DNA of 64,000 nucleotides from Micrasema longulum (Eukaryota > Arthropoda > Insecta > Trichoptera > Brachycentridae): the NCBI GenBank assembly GCA_022494885.1, contig JAGVSM010003794.1, positions 62,001 through 126,000 of the forward strand, given 5' to 3'. Under the pieces are notes generated by a model that saw nothing but the letters and a program-made list of their open reading frames with translations, was not told where the DNA came from and searched no databases. The number at the start of each line of letters is the position of its first letter. Positions within the stretch are counted from its first letter, which is position 1. The position numbers and the translations under genes were made by a program. This document shows, piece by piece, positions 43,465 to 54,733 of the stretch.

Positions 43465-44095
43465 ATAGGTAACTAGCGGACCCGGCAGACGTTGTCCTGT
43501 CCAAACGTTGGTTTGCCTGCTATTAGTTCTACATTATCTCTGGATATAAGCTTGGAAAAAGACTTAAATAGGTACCTAGGTACTTGTTTATGGTTGAATT
43601 CCAAAACATAAAATAAAAAAAATTTGCAAACGTCAAACTCCGGTCGTCTCACCAACAAAGGGGTGTACTCATGTAAGAATGCGATTTTTAAAAATTTATT
43701 GAATTTAATATTATTTTAATGTTAATAAAAAGAAATAAACGTGTAGAAATAATAAGGAATTTAAAGAAATAATCTGATTGAGATTTACAAAAAACAAATG
43801 CTATTTGTAAACATTCGAAAACACCCTTTTTTTATACACGAAAAACAACTTCTTTCCATTTTTTCGCAAATGCATTCCCCTCGAATGTAACCCTGGTAGA
43901 TCAATGAATCAAACATTTATGCTTCTAACTTCTTTTTTACATATTCGATTGAAAATTTTAATGTCTACAAACACAAACAGCGCAAAGATCTATATTTTTC
44001 TGAAAACCGCACGTGAATCGGTTAAGCCGTTTAGGAGGAGTACGGTGACATCACACGTACAGAGGAATTATATATATAAAGATTTTTATGTAATC
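43465..44095 (+). repeat. dispersed repeat R3, uninterrupted copy
   Basis: Starts CTAGCGGACCCGGCAGACGT. It contains ATAGGTACCTAGGTACTTG, AATAAAAAGAAATAAACGTG and ACCGCACGTGAATCGGTTAA, and ends in TATATATAAAGAT. The start motif is a common insect interspersed-repeat end. It serves as the intact reference for the copy broken at 29.06-30.29 kb. Confidence 0.7.
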
Positions 44096-44099
44096 ACTT

Positions 44100-44310
44100 A
44101 AGCAAGCCAATCTGAGATCAAAAGTTCTCACTCAATCAGGACCTTAAGAATGGTAGGCAAACGCGTCAACCACTACATAACGAGACAGGCTTTTCTCCAC
44201 CAAATTTCCTTATTTATGTTTTTGATCTGAGATCAACCATCGAGTCGAAAACACTCGTCCAGGGTTCTGGTTCTATTCCACACAGAGAAACTGTATTTTT
44301 TTAAATAGAG
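44100..44310 (-). mobile_element. SINE3 leader and head
   Basis: Minus strand: leader AGAACCCTGGACGAGTGTTT and TCGACTCGATGG, then GGTGGAGAAAAGCCTGTCTC, head GTAGTGGTTGACGCGTTTGC, and an eroded B box near 44135. The body is missing. It lies directly next to the end of R3. Confidence 0.7.
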
Positions 44311-45717
44311 TAGTGTAAAAAGTATTAAAATTATTACTCTTGCAGGTAGTTGATAATTAATTTTGCATGTTTTATTTCACTAAACAGCACACTAACTTAG
44401 GAATTCTGTCAGGCGCGGGTCGCGTGGGATGGTATTAAAAGTAAATACTACTTGTAGTGGAACTAATTGCATCTGAAACTTCAAAACGATAATAACAAAC
44501 GGTACAAGAGTTTCTAATGGACTTGGTTCGTATTAAAAGAGCAATACGACGCAAATATGTTCGACTATTCCCGTATGTTAAAATACCACAATTTAGTAAA
44601 CCGGCTAATATTGTTCCTTATCATGGACAAGCTGAAGCTTTTTTATTGCAGTTACTATAGTTGTATTAATGTTCTAGGAAATACATATTATTGTAATTCA
44701 CGATATTCCTTTCTTTTGTTATTCTTTTGTTCCTTTCTTCAATTCAAATATTAGGTTCAAAGTTTCAATTTTCGATCTCAACAATTTCGTTATTCTTGTG
44801 ACTCGATTATAAAGATGTACATGCATCATACAGTCTAGGGAACCAGATAAGTTGTATTGACAATTTGCACATGAGCCAAATGAAGTTTAAACTTGCTATT
44901 AAAGAAATAGTTTAGGATTTTGACTGATGTTTAAATATTTATGTTCATTTATAAAAAAAGAAAAATAAAAGTATAAATAAATACACGTCAAATATATTTA
45001 TAAACCTACGACTAGATATTTGTTTTTTTTTTTTTAGTTTTTAAAATTATTTTTTTTTTAGTTTAAAAAAAAAAAAATTAATTATTAAAAAAGGTTCATT
45101 ATTTTGTTTCTTTTTATATTTTGTTTAAAAAAAAAAAAAAAAATTATTTAAAAAGGTTCATTATTTTGTTTCTTTTTATATTTTGTTTTTAAAACGGTTG
45201 AAAACCCCTGAGCGCTTATCAGGAGACAGTTAGTATTATTCATAGGGCATTCAATATACATTGCAACAATACCAACAAATCAATGATTTATGATTTTTGC
45301 CATTTCGAATATACCGCGTAATCCTTATTTTTATTATTTTTAAGTATGTTAAGTATTAAAATCCCAAAAATATTATACAAAACATTTATAAAACAACTGT
45401 GTAATATAAATAGTTATATTGTTATTATATTATTTCATAATTTTGTAATAGAACACTGTATGTTGATTGTATTTATGATTATGTTTATAAAAAGCATTTG
45501 TGCTGTGTACACACTATATAACTAAATAAACTAAATAAATTTAAAAATATGTATATTTCGCTATGAAAAATTATACACTATCATCATATCAATATTAGCG
45601 TTGATTTGACTGAACGCAGCATTAATTTTAACGATTAAATAAATAAATAAATATAAACTGTTCTTGTTGTTCTTGGTGTGGGAAAATTATTTAATTTTTT
45701 TTTTCATAAAATAAATA
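44311..45717. other. AT-rich stretch with LINE-like tails
   Basis: CTAAATAAACTAAATAAATT at about 45520 and AAATAAATAAATAAATAT at about 45637 look like LINE 3' tails without coding parts. GGCGCGGGTCGCGTGGGATG at about 44412 is a short GC-rich patch. Confidence 0.4.
45050..45192 (+). repeat. local tandem duplication, about 63 bp
   Basis: GGTTCATTATTTTGTTTCTT, then TTTATATTTTG, occurs at about 45095 and again at about 45157, each preceded by an A-run. The two copies are practically identical, so the duplication is recent or an assembly feature. Confidence 0.8.
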
Positions 45718-45888
45718 TTTGCGTTCTTGTTTCGATTTACCGAAATATTTTAATTTTGGGGCCATTTTCAACAAGTTGTAAATAACTAACAATTAGAAAA
45801 GGGAATTGATATGGGGTAGAATGTGGTTCGAACCTCAGATCTCTGATTCTCGAATCCGCAACACTAGGCACAGGACCAAAACCTGATA
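45718..45888 (-). mobile_element. SINE2 copy
   Basis: Minus strand: head ATCAGGTTTTGGTCCTGTGC, B box GGTTCGAACCACATTC, tail complementary to TTACCGAAATATTTTAATTT. Complete but diverged. Confidence 0.8.
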
Positions 45889-46251
45889 TTTGAATTATTT
45901 TTATATGCCTAACTCACTTGAAATTGAGAATATAAAAAAAAAATGTGTTTTAATTTTTAATTGATGTTTCTGATTCTTTAGTATTTTATTTATTTGTTTT
46001 ATCATTTTTTATTAAGGCATAAATAGTTTTCACACTGATTTCTTTAAAAATTGTAAGTTATATGTAAAAGTTCTGACTTAAAATGAGAAACTCCTATCTT
46101 AGCTAGTCATGACCAGAAAAGAACTATTAATTCTGTGCCTTGGGTTAAAAAGGGCCAATGATAGTTTTTTTTTCTTGCCATCACTTTTGGAGAGGGTCGA
46201 TGTGAGTTAAAATATATATATATATATAGCACATTTATATACACCCGCATG

Positions 46252-46433
46252 GCGGCCTCCGTAGTGTAGTGGTCAAGACGCTTGACTCACACACGAAAGG
46301 TTCCGGGTTCGATTTCCGGAGAGAACACAAATATTAAAATGTGATTTTTCTCAAGCCTGGGTGTTTTGTGATGTAATTCACCACTGTAATTGGGCCCCTG
46401 GCCTGTTGTGGTGCAACAATAAATAAATAAATA
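46252..46433 (+). mobile_element. SINE1 copy
   Basis: Head GCGGCCTCCGTAGTGTAGTG, B box GGGTTCGATTTCCGG, tail CAAGCCTGGGTGTTTTGTGA and CCTGGCCTGTTGTGGTGCAA, ending in AATAAATAAATA. A (TA)n run lies just upstream at 46211-46229. Confidence 0.9.
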
Positions 46434-47279
46434 TGGAATTGTTTTTTTAATTGATTGTAGTTTCAAACACATCAAAGAATTTAAAATAACGCCTTAAAAT
46501 AGCTGTAAAATTACTCTCTTGTAATGTAGTGAAATATGACATTGGCTCTTTTATCATTAAAACAAAATTGTTCGTAATAAAAAAAAGTTTTCGCAGTTTT
46601 GCACTGTTGAATTTGTTGTTTTTAGAAACGCTTTTCTTGAAGAAAATATGTGTATTATGTATGTGTAAATGATTAATTACAGAGTTATACTTAAGATGTT
46701 ATACGATATACGTTTCATGATGGAGTTTTAATATGAATGAAGTTTTCGTAAAACAAAACAACTAAAAAGCTCGCTGTGACTAGTCATTGACGTTTCTCTG
46801 ATACACCTGTGATTCACGTTCCAGCCGTTAATAAGATTATAAAGCGGAGAGATAATAATTATTGCAAATTGTAACGTTTATTTCCGTTACAAAATATTCC
46901 GATGAATGGTTGGCATACCTGATCATTTTCGCTCTAAAATAAATTATCAGGTTCGATGTAAATCAGCAAATATGTACATTAGCAAATACTTAGACTTACA
47001 GGGTGATGTGAAAGTTAACCATAAAACAAAAAACGTTGAAAAATCAACACATAAATAGATATACAAATAATATACATTGATACTTTAATATTGATTATAA
47101 ATTAAATTGTCCTTTTCCAAGCACAAGCAGGCTTCTGACTGGTTCTTTGGTTTTGTAACTATTCTTGCCATCCGGGTAGTAATACTAAGGGCAAGTTTTA
47201 AGTATATTTTATTTATTTAAAATAAACCAAATATATTTTTGTTGTGAATTTTATACGAGTAGTACAAAACAACAAAACA
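46434..47279. other. gene-free stretch
   Basis: 46770-46960 is less AT-rich and unique-looking. No gene or repeat recognised. Confidence 0.4.
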
Positions 47280-47447
47280 AACCATCATGCCGATGAGGAT
47301 ATGGAAAGATGCAATGTAAAATACACCACAACACCCAGACTGATTGATAAAAACAAATATCTTGGATTTTTTCTCGCAACTGGCGGGAATCGAACCCGGG
47401 ACGCCAGTTTCAAGTTGGCCGTCTTACCATCTGCACCACGGTGCCTG
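47280..47447 (-). mobile_element. SINE1b copy
   Basis: Minus strand: head GGCACCGTGGTGCAGATGGT, B box GGGTTCGATTCCCGCCAG, tail with CAGTCTGGGTGTTGTGGTGT and GCATCTTTCCATATCC. Same family as 5561-5779. Confidence 0.85.
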
Positions 47448-47709
47448 ACTGAATTCTGTAATTCCTGTATATACCTATATTAAACTATTTTTTTTTAATT
47501 ACAAAAAAATCGTAAAAGGTATTTCTTGGCATGGGATTTCGTGAGGAATACATTCTAACCAAAATAAAATCACGTAAATTTTTAATTAATGGAATACTTA
47601 ATAAAAATAAAATAAAAAAAGGCATTTTGTTACAATTCATGTACTAACGTTACAATACAAATTAAGAACATTAGTACATGAACTCAGTTTGAGAGTCAGT
47701 GATCATTAA

Positions 47710-47890
47710 CGGCCTCCGTGGTGTAGTGGTCAAGCCGCTTGACTCACGCACGGAAGGTTCCGGGTTCGATTCCCGGTGAGAACACAAAAATTAAAAATGT
47801 GATTTTTCTCAAGCCTGGGTGCTCTGTGATGTAATTCACCACTGTAATTAGGCCTCTTGGCCTGTTGTGGTGCAAAAAAAATGAAAAAAT
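47710..47890 (+). mobile_element. SINE1 copy
   Basis: Head CGGCCTCCGTGGTGTAGTGG, B box GGGTTCGATTCCCGGTGAG, tail CAAGCCTGGGTGCTCTGTGA, CTTGGCCTGTTGTGGTGC and an A-run. Close to the 10.92 and 46.25 kb copies. Confidence 0.9.
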
Positions 47891-49124
47891 AACAAAGAAC
47901 GTTAAATAATTATTTTTAAAGTATAGAAGATAAAAAACAACCTAAAAGCTAGCTGTAAACCAAAAAACTAAGTTTTTTGTGTAATGCAGACTACCGACAT
48001 TAACATAAAAAAATAGAGACGTATTTAAGGATACCAGTAATTGAAAAAATATACTCGCTGAATTTTCAATTCTATACCTGAATAAGTAAATCTCAACTTT
48101 CATGTCAATTTGAATTGAATGAACCCGGACTAAAAGGGTCAAAGAGATATAAAGTTTAAGCTGTTAATATACAAAACAAGAGACACATAAAATATAATTT
48201 CTTCAAGGAATACTAATATAACGAGTAGGTACATAGACAGAGAAGTAAGTGTACCTGTTTTCCTAACAACAATAAAAGATGGAGACTATAAAATCCTAAA
48301 TGTTAGTATGGGTGCTTTTTCATTGTTTCAATTATCGTAAAATCCTAACCAGTCCCTTCGGACAGTAGATTCGCCCTCCTTTCTGTAACCTTCATTCCAG
48401 TTCTACGCTCTGCCTTCAAACTTCTTCACGATTTGTCCCCAAAAGCCTCATTTAGAATTCTGTTAAATGTAAGAGCTGTTAAAATTCATCTCAATGTGAA
48501 ATTTATACCTTAATAAATGTTATTTTAAGTGCTTTAACGTACCTTATGAATCAATTATACGAGTACTACGACAAAGATAGGTAAATCTAAAATATTATTT
48601 TGTATCTAGGAGTACATATTTTGTATTTTACCTACAGATGAATTAAAAATCATTTTTAATCATAATTTTAGAAGTAGATTAATAATTTAGAGTACTACTT
48701 GCAAACCCGGGAAAATCCATCTTTTTTTTTTATTTTAAGAAAATCACAAAAAAACTGATACAATACTTAACTTCAACTTTTTGTTTAAACTTAATTTTTT
48801 TATTATAATCAGTAAATATTTTATACGTAAGCAGTGATGAAAAACGCATGATTATGTCAAGAAACAGTATTGAAATAATAAATTAAATTTTATACATTAC
48901 CAACTTTGCACTACTCAAGTAGAGATTGCCATTTTTGCAACAATGCCAATAATTTAAAAGTCAAGTCTTATAAATTAATCCGTATTTTTAACTGAGAATG
49001 TTAAAAATATTGTAAAAAAATGTATTCTGAATAAGTTTCAATTAATATCTCATTTATTTAAATTTTGGATATTGCCGTAGTTTGCAAGTAGTACCCTCTA
49101 TTAAAATGAATATAAGTCAATAAA
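47891..49124. other. AT-rich gene-free stretch
   Basis: 48330-48450 is C/T-rich and less AT-rich. No open frame or known repeat. Confidence 0.4.
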
Positions 49125-49561
49125 TATATTTTTTGGGTGATCCAGTGTAACATGAATTTGTTCCAATGTTTTAGCTACCAATGCAGGAGCCATCTTCAGG
49201 GTAAACTATGCAGTGGAACGTTTTATAAACATATGACGTCTTTTCGTCTTCGAACCAATGATTTTGCTAGAACAGTAAAAATTACAGTGCTTGAAGTGTA
49301 AAAGAGGCGATTAAATTACACAGGTATTTAAATAACATAAACAAAGATGACGGGCTTAAATTGAAATCAACTTAGTTCTCGGCACTACGCACTACAAAAA
49401 TGATACTGTACCTACTGCCGACTGCGACACGATGCAAATTGCTAGTACATGAACACATTTTTTTTCTATCAAACACATTGTTTACCTTAAAGATGGCTCC
49501 TGCAATGGAAGCCGAATAGTCAAACAAATCCAACGTACCCAGGATCACTAAAAAATATACA
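49125..49561 (+). mobile_element. Penelope-like element, second copy (3' end only)
   Basis: 49225-49460 aligns with the region after the GIY-YIG frame at 29545-29765 (TTCGTCTTCGAACCAATG, AAATAACATAAACAAAGATG, GACGGGCTTAAATTG). Both ends hold the same terminal block in inverted orientation: the left, reverse complemented, reads CTGAAGATGGCTCCTGCATT, and the right reads AAAGATGGCTCCTGCAATGG. The GIY-YIG coding part is lost. Confidence 0.8.
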
Positions 49562-49594
49562 TATCCATTTAAGATAAAGTAGATTGCGCAGTTC

Positions 49595-49760
49595 TTTATC
49601 ATCATCTTCATCATCTCATTTTCCGCACCCAGTGGCCCATGGAGTACTGCATTAGTAAACCAAATGCAGCGTAGTTTGATCACCGGTAACATGAAGGGGT
49701 GGTGATAAGTCTTACGCTTTGGATGCCAGTCCAAAAACATTGAAATATTTACACCTATAA
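49595..49760 (-). mobile_element. SINE3 body and tail
   Basis: CATCATCTTCATCATCTCAT marks the inverted GATGAT tail. CCAAATGCAGCGTAGTTTGA and CTTACGCTTTGGATGCCAGT are the body. The head is missing. Confidence 0.8.
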
Positions 49761-49984
49761 AAAAAACATTATTGTCTGACCGTAGTCGTTATTTACAAAA
49801 TACTAATCATTCAGATTCAATTAGTTTTTAAATGTCGTAAATAAATTATTATGACAAAAATAATAATTGCACAAAAGGATTTTTGTTGAATAAGAACTTT
49901 TGTCAGTACATAGAAGCATTTAAAAACACGCAACATTTTAATACTGCAGCGTATTGTGATTTATTTCATAAAAGCAAAATAACT

Positions 49985-50445
49985 AAGACTAAAATTTATC
50001 GCAACATTATTGGAAAGTGACTATGGAAGTCTAGGCATTTACAGAGCTTATAACTTGTCATTAGCTTGTTTAAGTGACAACTTAACGCGCTTAGGACATT
50101 CACAATTCTGCCTTAGTTATGATCCACATTTCCCCAACTCTTCCATCTGTTGACTTTTGTGAAGTAAAATAGTATTTCGCGAAATGATTCTCACCCACAT
50201 CAATAAAATTTTTAACTCTTTTAACTCACAAAAGTCAACAGACGAAATAGCTGAGAATGCTGAATGTTACATGGCCACTTAAACCAGCCAATAATAAGTC
50301 GTTAACCCTGTATATGACTTCCATTTTCCCCAAAAATGTTTTCCCAAACACATTGAAATCTTAACTAGGGACTAAATTCCTGCCTATCTGCAAACATTTG
50401 GACATACTCAAAAAATGTTGAATAAGTCTTGTTTCAGCTTTATAT
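49985..50445. repeat. FB inverted pair (subfamily A), diverged
   Basis: Plus arm 49985-50170: GGAAGTCTAGGCATTTACAG through CTCTTCCATCTGTTGACTTT. Minus arm 50175-50440: GATTCTCACCCACATCAATA through GGCCACTTAAACCAGCC to CAAACATTTGGACATACTCA. Arm-to-arm fold-back. Confidence 0.75.
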
Positions 50446-50559
50446 GGTATTCAAAGGATATTTAAATATTGCAGCGAAAGAAATTCAACAAAGAAATTGA
50501 CCTATTTAGAAACAAAACCTGAGACTCCATGTACAATACCTAAACGTAACCTTCACAGA

Positions 50560-51235
50560 CCTAGGGTATACTTTTTTCAACAATATTTTGAGTTTGTCCA
50601 AATTTTTGTAGACAAGAACTGGATTCAACTCCCAGGGGAGCTGTTTATATTAACATATTACAACAGAGATGAAGAACATTTAAAAAAAGGTAATATTGAA
50701 GTCTAGGCATCTACAGGGCTTACGACCTGTGAAAAGCCGATTTAAGTGGCCAATTTGTTAACATTAACATATTACAACAGAGATGAAGGACATTTTAAAG
50801 AAGGCAATATAGATGTCTCGGCATCTACAGGGCTTATGACCTGTTATTGGTTGGTTTAAGTGGCCACTTTACACACTGTGTAACATTCACCATTCTGCCC
50901 ATATTTGAACATCTATATTACTTCAATTCTTTCATCTGTTGATGTTTGTGAAGTTAAAGAGCTGAAACCTTTATTTATGCCAGTGAGATTCATCTAATTG
51001 AATTATTTCACCTACATACTAGGCAACGCCTAGAATTTTTAATTTTTCAATTTCTATACTTCTTCATGGACCAGGTGGATTTATCAACAATATTTTGAGT
51101 TTGTCCAAATTTTCGTTGACAAGAACTGGATTCAACTTCCTGGGGAGTTGCTTATATTAACATATTACAACAGAGATGAAGAACATTTAAGAGAAGGTAA
51201 TATAGAAGTCTAGGCATCTACAGGGCTTACAGGGC
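50560..51235 (+). repeat. FB units in tandem (subfamily B)
   Basis: CAACAATATTTTGAGTTTGT begins a unit at about 50579 and the next at about 51084, a period of about 505 bases. The first unit contains an extra internal duplication of CATATTACAACAGAGATGAA (50655 and 50771). The order of landmarks is as in other copies. This cluster gives the most complete version of the unit. Confidence 0.8.
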
Positions 51236-51480
51236 CTAAAGGTTTCAGCTCTTTAACTTCCTAAACATCAACAGATGAAAGAATGGAAGGAATGTAGATG
51301 TTCAAATATGAAAGAATTGAAGTAATATAGATGTTTAAATATGGGCAGAATGGTGAATGTTACACAGTGTGTAAAGTGGCCACTTAAACTAACCAATGAC
51401 AAGTCATAAGCCCTGTAGATGCCTAGACATCTTTATTGCCTTCTTTAAAATGTTCTTCAACTCTGTTGTAATATGTTAAG
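51236..51480 (-). repeat. FB inverted arm
   Basis: At about 51232 the plus-strand unit switches orientation (AGGGCTTACAGGGCCTAAAG). It continues inverted through GGTTTCAGCTCTTTAACTTC and TGGGCAGAATGGTGAATG to GTTGTAATATGTT. A short partial duplication (GAAAGAATGG.. then GAAAGAATTG..) lies at 51283-51330. Confidence 0.75.
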
Positions 51481-52354
51481 TGTACTTTTTTGATTTGAAA
51501 ATTAAAAATTATGTTTTTTTTTTAAATTTTAAATAACAATAAAACTCTCAATTTCGTTCTTACTTCAACCAAAAAATTTAAATAATGTAATTTTTTGTTA
51601 ATTTTTACATATTTTAACTTATTTTATTTAAGACTTTTATTATCAGATTTATTTAAAAGCACATAAATATAAGTAGAAATATATTACTAATACAAGAGCC
51701 AATTGAAAAAATCACAGTTAATCTTATAAAACATAATACATAAGGAGAAAGTCTACTAAATTGTTTGGGTGTGACGTCTTTATAAGCTTTTCAGGCTCTA
51801 TGTCTCTTTATAACCTTAAACGATTGCAAATTGAATCATGCAAAAACACAAAAAAATAAGCAGTTCCAAAATGTCAATGTATATTGGTAAAATAATTTAC
51901 CGAATGCATCACAACCCTTGTCTGCAGTTAGTAGGTATTTGGTTGGGCAGGGCGCCCGATATATCACGGGATGATGGTTCATCCCTTACTGAGAAGTCCA
52001 CCCCTGGTTAGTGGGGGAAGAATCACCGACGCGATAAACATACCTTTATTTATTACAGATGCCTAGACAAAAGAAAGTGCCATAAAAGTTGAAACGTTCT
52101 GAAAATGATCCAGTGAATTAAAAACATGTTTTAAATTTGTAACATCGGTTACAGGTTCGAATCTAGTACAATTCAATTCTATCCCAAATATTTACGGCTT
52201 TTAATCAGATACGTATTTTTGTGCATTCGGCACACGGATTAGATGCATATAATTAAATTAAATCAATTATGGTGCGAAATCGTTCGTTTTTTCATTAAAT
52301 TGGTCGTAGGGAGTATAAAAAGATGATACCCGCAGAATAATAGAATTAAAAAAT
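51481..52354. other. gene-free stretch with a GC-richer patch
   Basis: 51930-52035 has GGGCAGGGCGCCCGATATAT and CCACCCCTGGTTAGTGGGGG. No gene or repeat recognised. Confidence 0.4.
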
Positions 52355-52960
52355 AGTTAACATATTACAACAGAGATGAAGAACATTTTAGAAAAGGTTA
52401 TGTGGAAGTCTGAGTATCTACAGGGCTTATAAAGTGGCCACTTTACACACAGTTTAACACTCACCATTTTGCCTATATTTGAACATTTATATTCCTTTGA
52501 TTCTTCTACCTGTTGAGGTTTGTGAAGTTAAAGAGCTTAAAAACAACAAAAGACAACAAAAACACTATCATATAGAAAAAGCAAAGACAAACACAGGACA
52601 GTCAAAAATACTACATAATGGACTTAAACACTACAACGACCTACCTTACTACTTGAAAACTTTTAATGGAGACAAATTTAAAATTAATCTGAAAAAGCAC
52701 ATGATGACTGAACTAACTAGACTAGACGAGACATAAAATGACTAGACAATATTAAATTTCTAATCTAACCCTAACGGGTTTTTTAAAATTGTAAATAAAT
52801 AAAAAAACCTTTATTGTTGCGAGTTTTACCTTTTATAAAATGTTCTTCATCTCGGTTGTTATATGTCAATATTTACAGTTCTCTAGGGCCTAGGGGGTTG
52901 AATTCAGTTTGTCTACAAAAATTTGGAACAACTCGAAACATTCTTGATCAACAATAGTTT
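52355..52960. repeat. FB unit split by a LINE
   Basis: 52357-52532 carries the plus half up to GAAGTTAAAGAGCT. The next FB bases (AACCTTTATT) appear at 52807. Between them lies a LINE 3' end. After 52830 the FB sequence switches to the inverse (ATGTTCTTCATCTCGGTTGT to CTACAAAAATTTGG). Confidence 0.75.
52533..52806 (+). mobile_element. 5'-truncated non-LTR element nested in FB
   Basis: In frame to a stop at 52736: KAKTNTGQSKILHNGLKHYN, then DLPYYLKTFNGDKFKINLKK, the C-terminal TGQ..IL.NGLK.YN.LP block of a CR1/Jockey-like reverse transcriptase. The 3' UTR has CTAACGGGTTTTTTAAAATT and ends in AAATAAATAAAAAA. Distantly like the 2873-3335 fragment. The insertion point inside FB can be read to within a few bases. 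Confidence 0.85.
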
Positions 52961-53079
52961 ATGATGGAAGAAGAGAAAGAAACAAAATAAGTAGTAATCA
53001 TACAAAAAAAAACTGCATTTTTCTAATGTTTTAAATAGTATTTTATAGATAAAAGTTCAAAAACGGGTTCAATTTTAAC

Positions 53080-53400
53080 CAATCATTTATTGTTTGTGGC
53101 TTATCTTTAAAAAAAAATGTTTAGTTTGTCTAAATGTTTGAAGACCGAAACTGAATTTCACCTCTTAGGGAGTTACAAATATGAACATTTAACAACGTGG
53201 ATAGAGAGAATATACAGAGGATAGAGAAGAAAATATAGAGGTCCAAGCATTTTTAAAGCTTATGACTTGTCATTGGCTGGTTAAAGTGGCCACTTTAAAC
53301 GCTATGTAACATGTAATATGTAAATCGTAAAATCTTCCTAGGTGGTGAAATCTGGTCTCTGTCTTTATATTTGTGGACAAACTCAAAATATTATTGATTA
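53080..53400 (+). repeat. FB unit, diverged
   Basis: AGTTTGTCTAAATGTTTGAA, GCTTATGACTTGTCATTGGC, AAAGTGGCCACTTTAAAC in plus order, then a switch to inverted outer sequence (GGACAAACTCAAAATATTAT) at about 53370. Confidence 0.7.
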
Positions 53401-53414
53401 AACCAACTGGTCCG

Positions 53415-53810
53415 AGAAGTGAAAAAAATAAATCTTTTTAGGCGTTGTCTAGTGGGTGAAATAATTTGGTTAGATTAATCTCATCCATCGCTAATAAATA
53501 AAATATTCAGCTCTTAATTTAATAAAAATCAACAGATGAAAGAATTGAAGAAACATGTACGTTCATACAAGACTTTGGTTCTATGGATTTGGACTTGTGT
53601 CTCAATAAATGGTAAATGAATATATTGTGAATAATTCAATTAAATAAAAAACGAAAAATAAAAAAAAACAGAGACAGAATAATGAATGTTACACAGCATG
53701 TTTTATGACCACTTAAACCAGCCAATGAGAGGTCATAAGCTCTGAAATCGTCTAGTTCTCCATATTTCCTTTTTCAAAATGTTTTTCATCCTTGTTAATT
53801 TCATTTTATG
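53415..53810 (-). repeat. FB unit, inverted, with small insertion
   Basis: TAGGCGTTGTCTAGTGGGTG, AAAATCAACAGATGAAAG and AACCAGCCAATGAGAGGTC in inverted order. About 53570-53670 is foreign (TTGGACTTGTGTCTCAATAA, then an A-rich run), apparently a very short LINE 3' end inserted between GTTCA and CAGAATAATG. Confidence 0.7.
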
Positions 53811-54730
53811 TTATTACATTTCAAAAAAGTAGTTCATCGTTCAAAGTGATATGAAAAAACCGATATTTGAACTGCAACCCAAAAACATAAAAAATGGATA
53901 ATTTATTCTGTGATTATGCGTGTCTGGGCTCGTATTACAATGCAAGTTAATATTTGGAGACATGTGTGGAAAAAAGTGTGAAAAATCGAAAAGTAGAGTA
54001 TATAGGGTTAAAGATATGAACACCAATACAATTATTGATAACATAACATAACATCATAATTCGCTCTTGAAATCGGTTTTCTTTTTTGATAGTGCAGTCG
54101 GTTTTATATGAAAAAACTGTATTTAAAATGTTTATCTATGTAAATCATCACATTCATCCACTCGTGCCTTCATTTCTTTTCAATTTTATTTACAAAGTAA
54201 AATAAAGTTTTCTGTATGAAAAATAGATTATGTATACAATTTTTCTAAACGTGTTTAATTACAAATTACTGAGGAAAATAATTTTAATTTTCACACAAAT
54301 ATACACATTTTCGTACATCAATACCGAATTTACTTTATACCGTCTTAATATGTACGACAAAGATAGCGCTTGTAATCGCGACCCTGGTGCATTATTTGTA
54401 ACTAAACTCATGAACATTGGAGTTAGTGAAGCGGAAACTAGCCTCCCTTTTATCGCAGGGGGTGGAAGGTTTGTGAGTCACAGAGCCTGGACCATGTATC
54501 TGAGTTAGTGCCCGTAAGCGACATTAAGTGCCAAAGATTAAGATATTATTTCTCGTGCAGTTTTCTACTCTCATTATTTATTTCAGTATGAAGAACGCTT
54601 TCTAAGAAGCTCCGTCGTCACGGTCATTACCGGTCAAAGGGAGGAGTAACTATTAGGAGTAATTATTTTTCCAAGGAAACAGCATGCATTTGAAATTATC
54701 CAATATATTTTTTAATGTTTGAAAAAGGTA
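53811..54730. other. gene-free stretch
   Basis: A 92-residue frame at 54230-54508 has no known motif. 54350-54510 is less AT-rich. No repeat recognised. Confidence 0.4.
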
Positions 54731-54733
54731 TTA

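Noticed and set aside
49372..49740. 122-residue minus-strand frame
   Set aside because: It spans the Penelope-like 3' end and a SINE3 body, so it is a chance frame.
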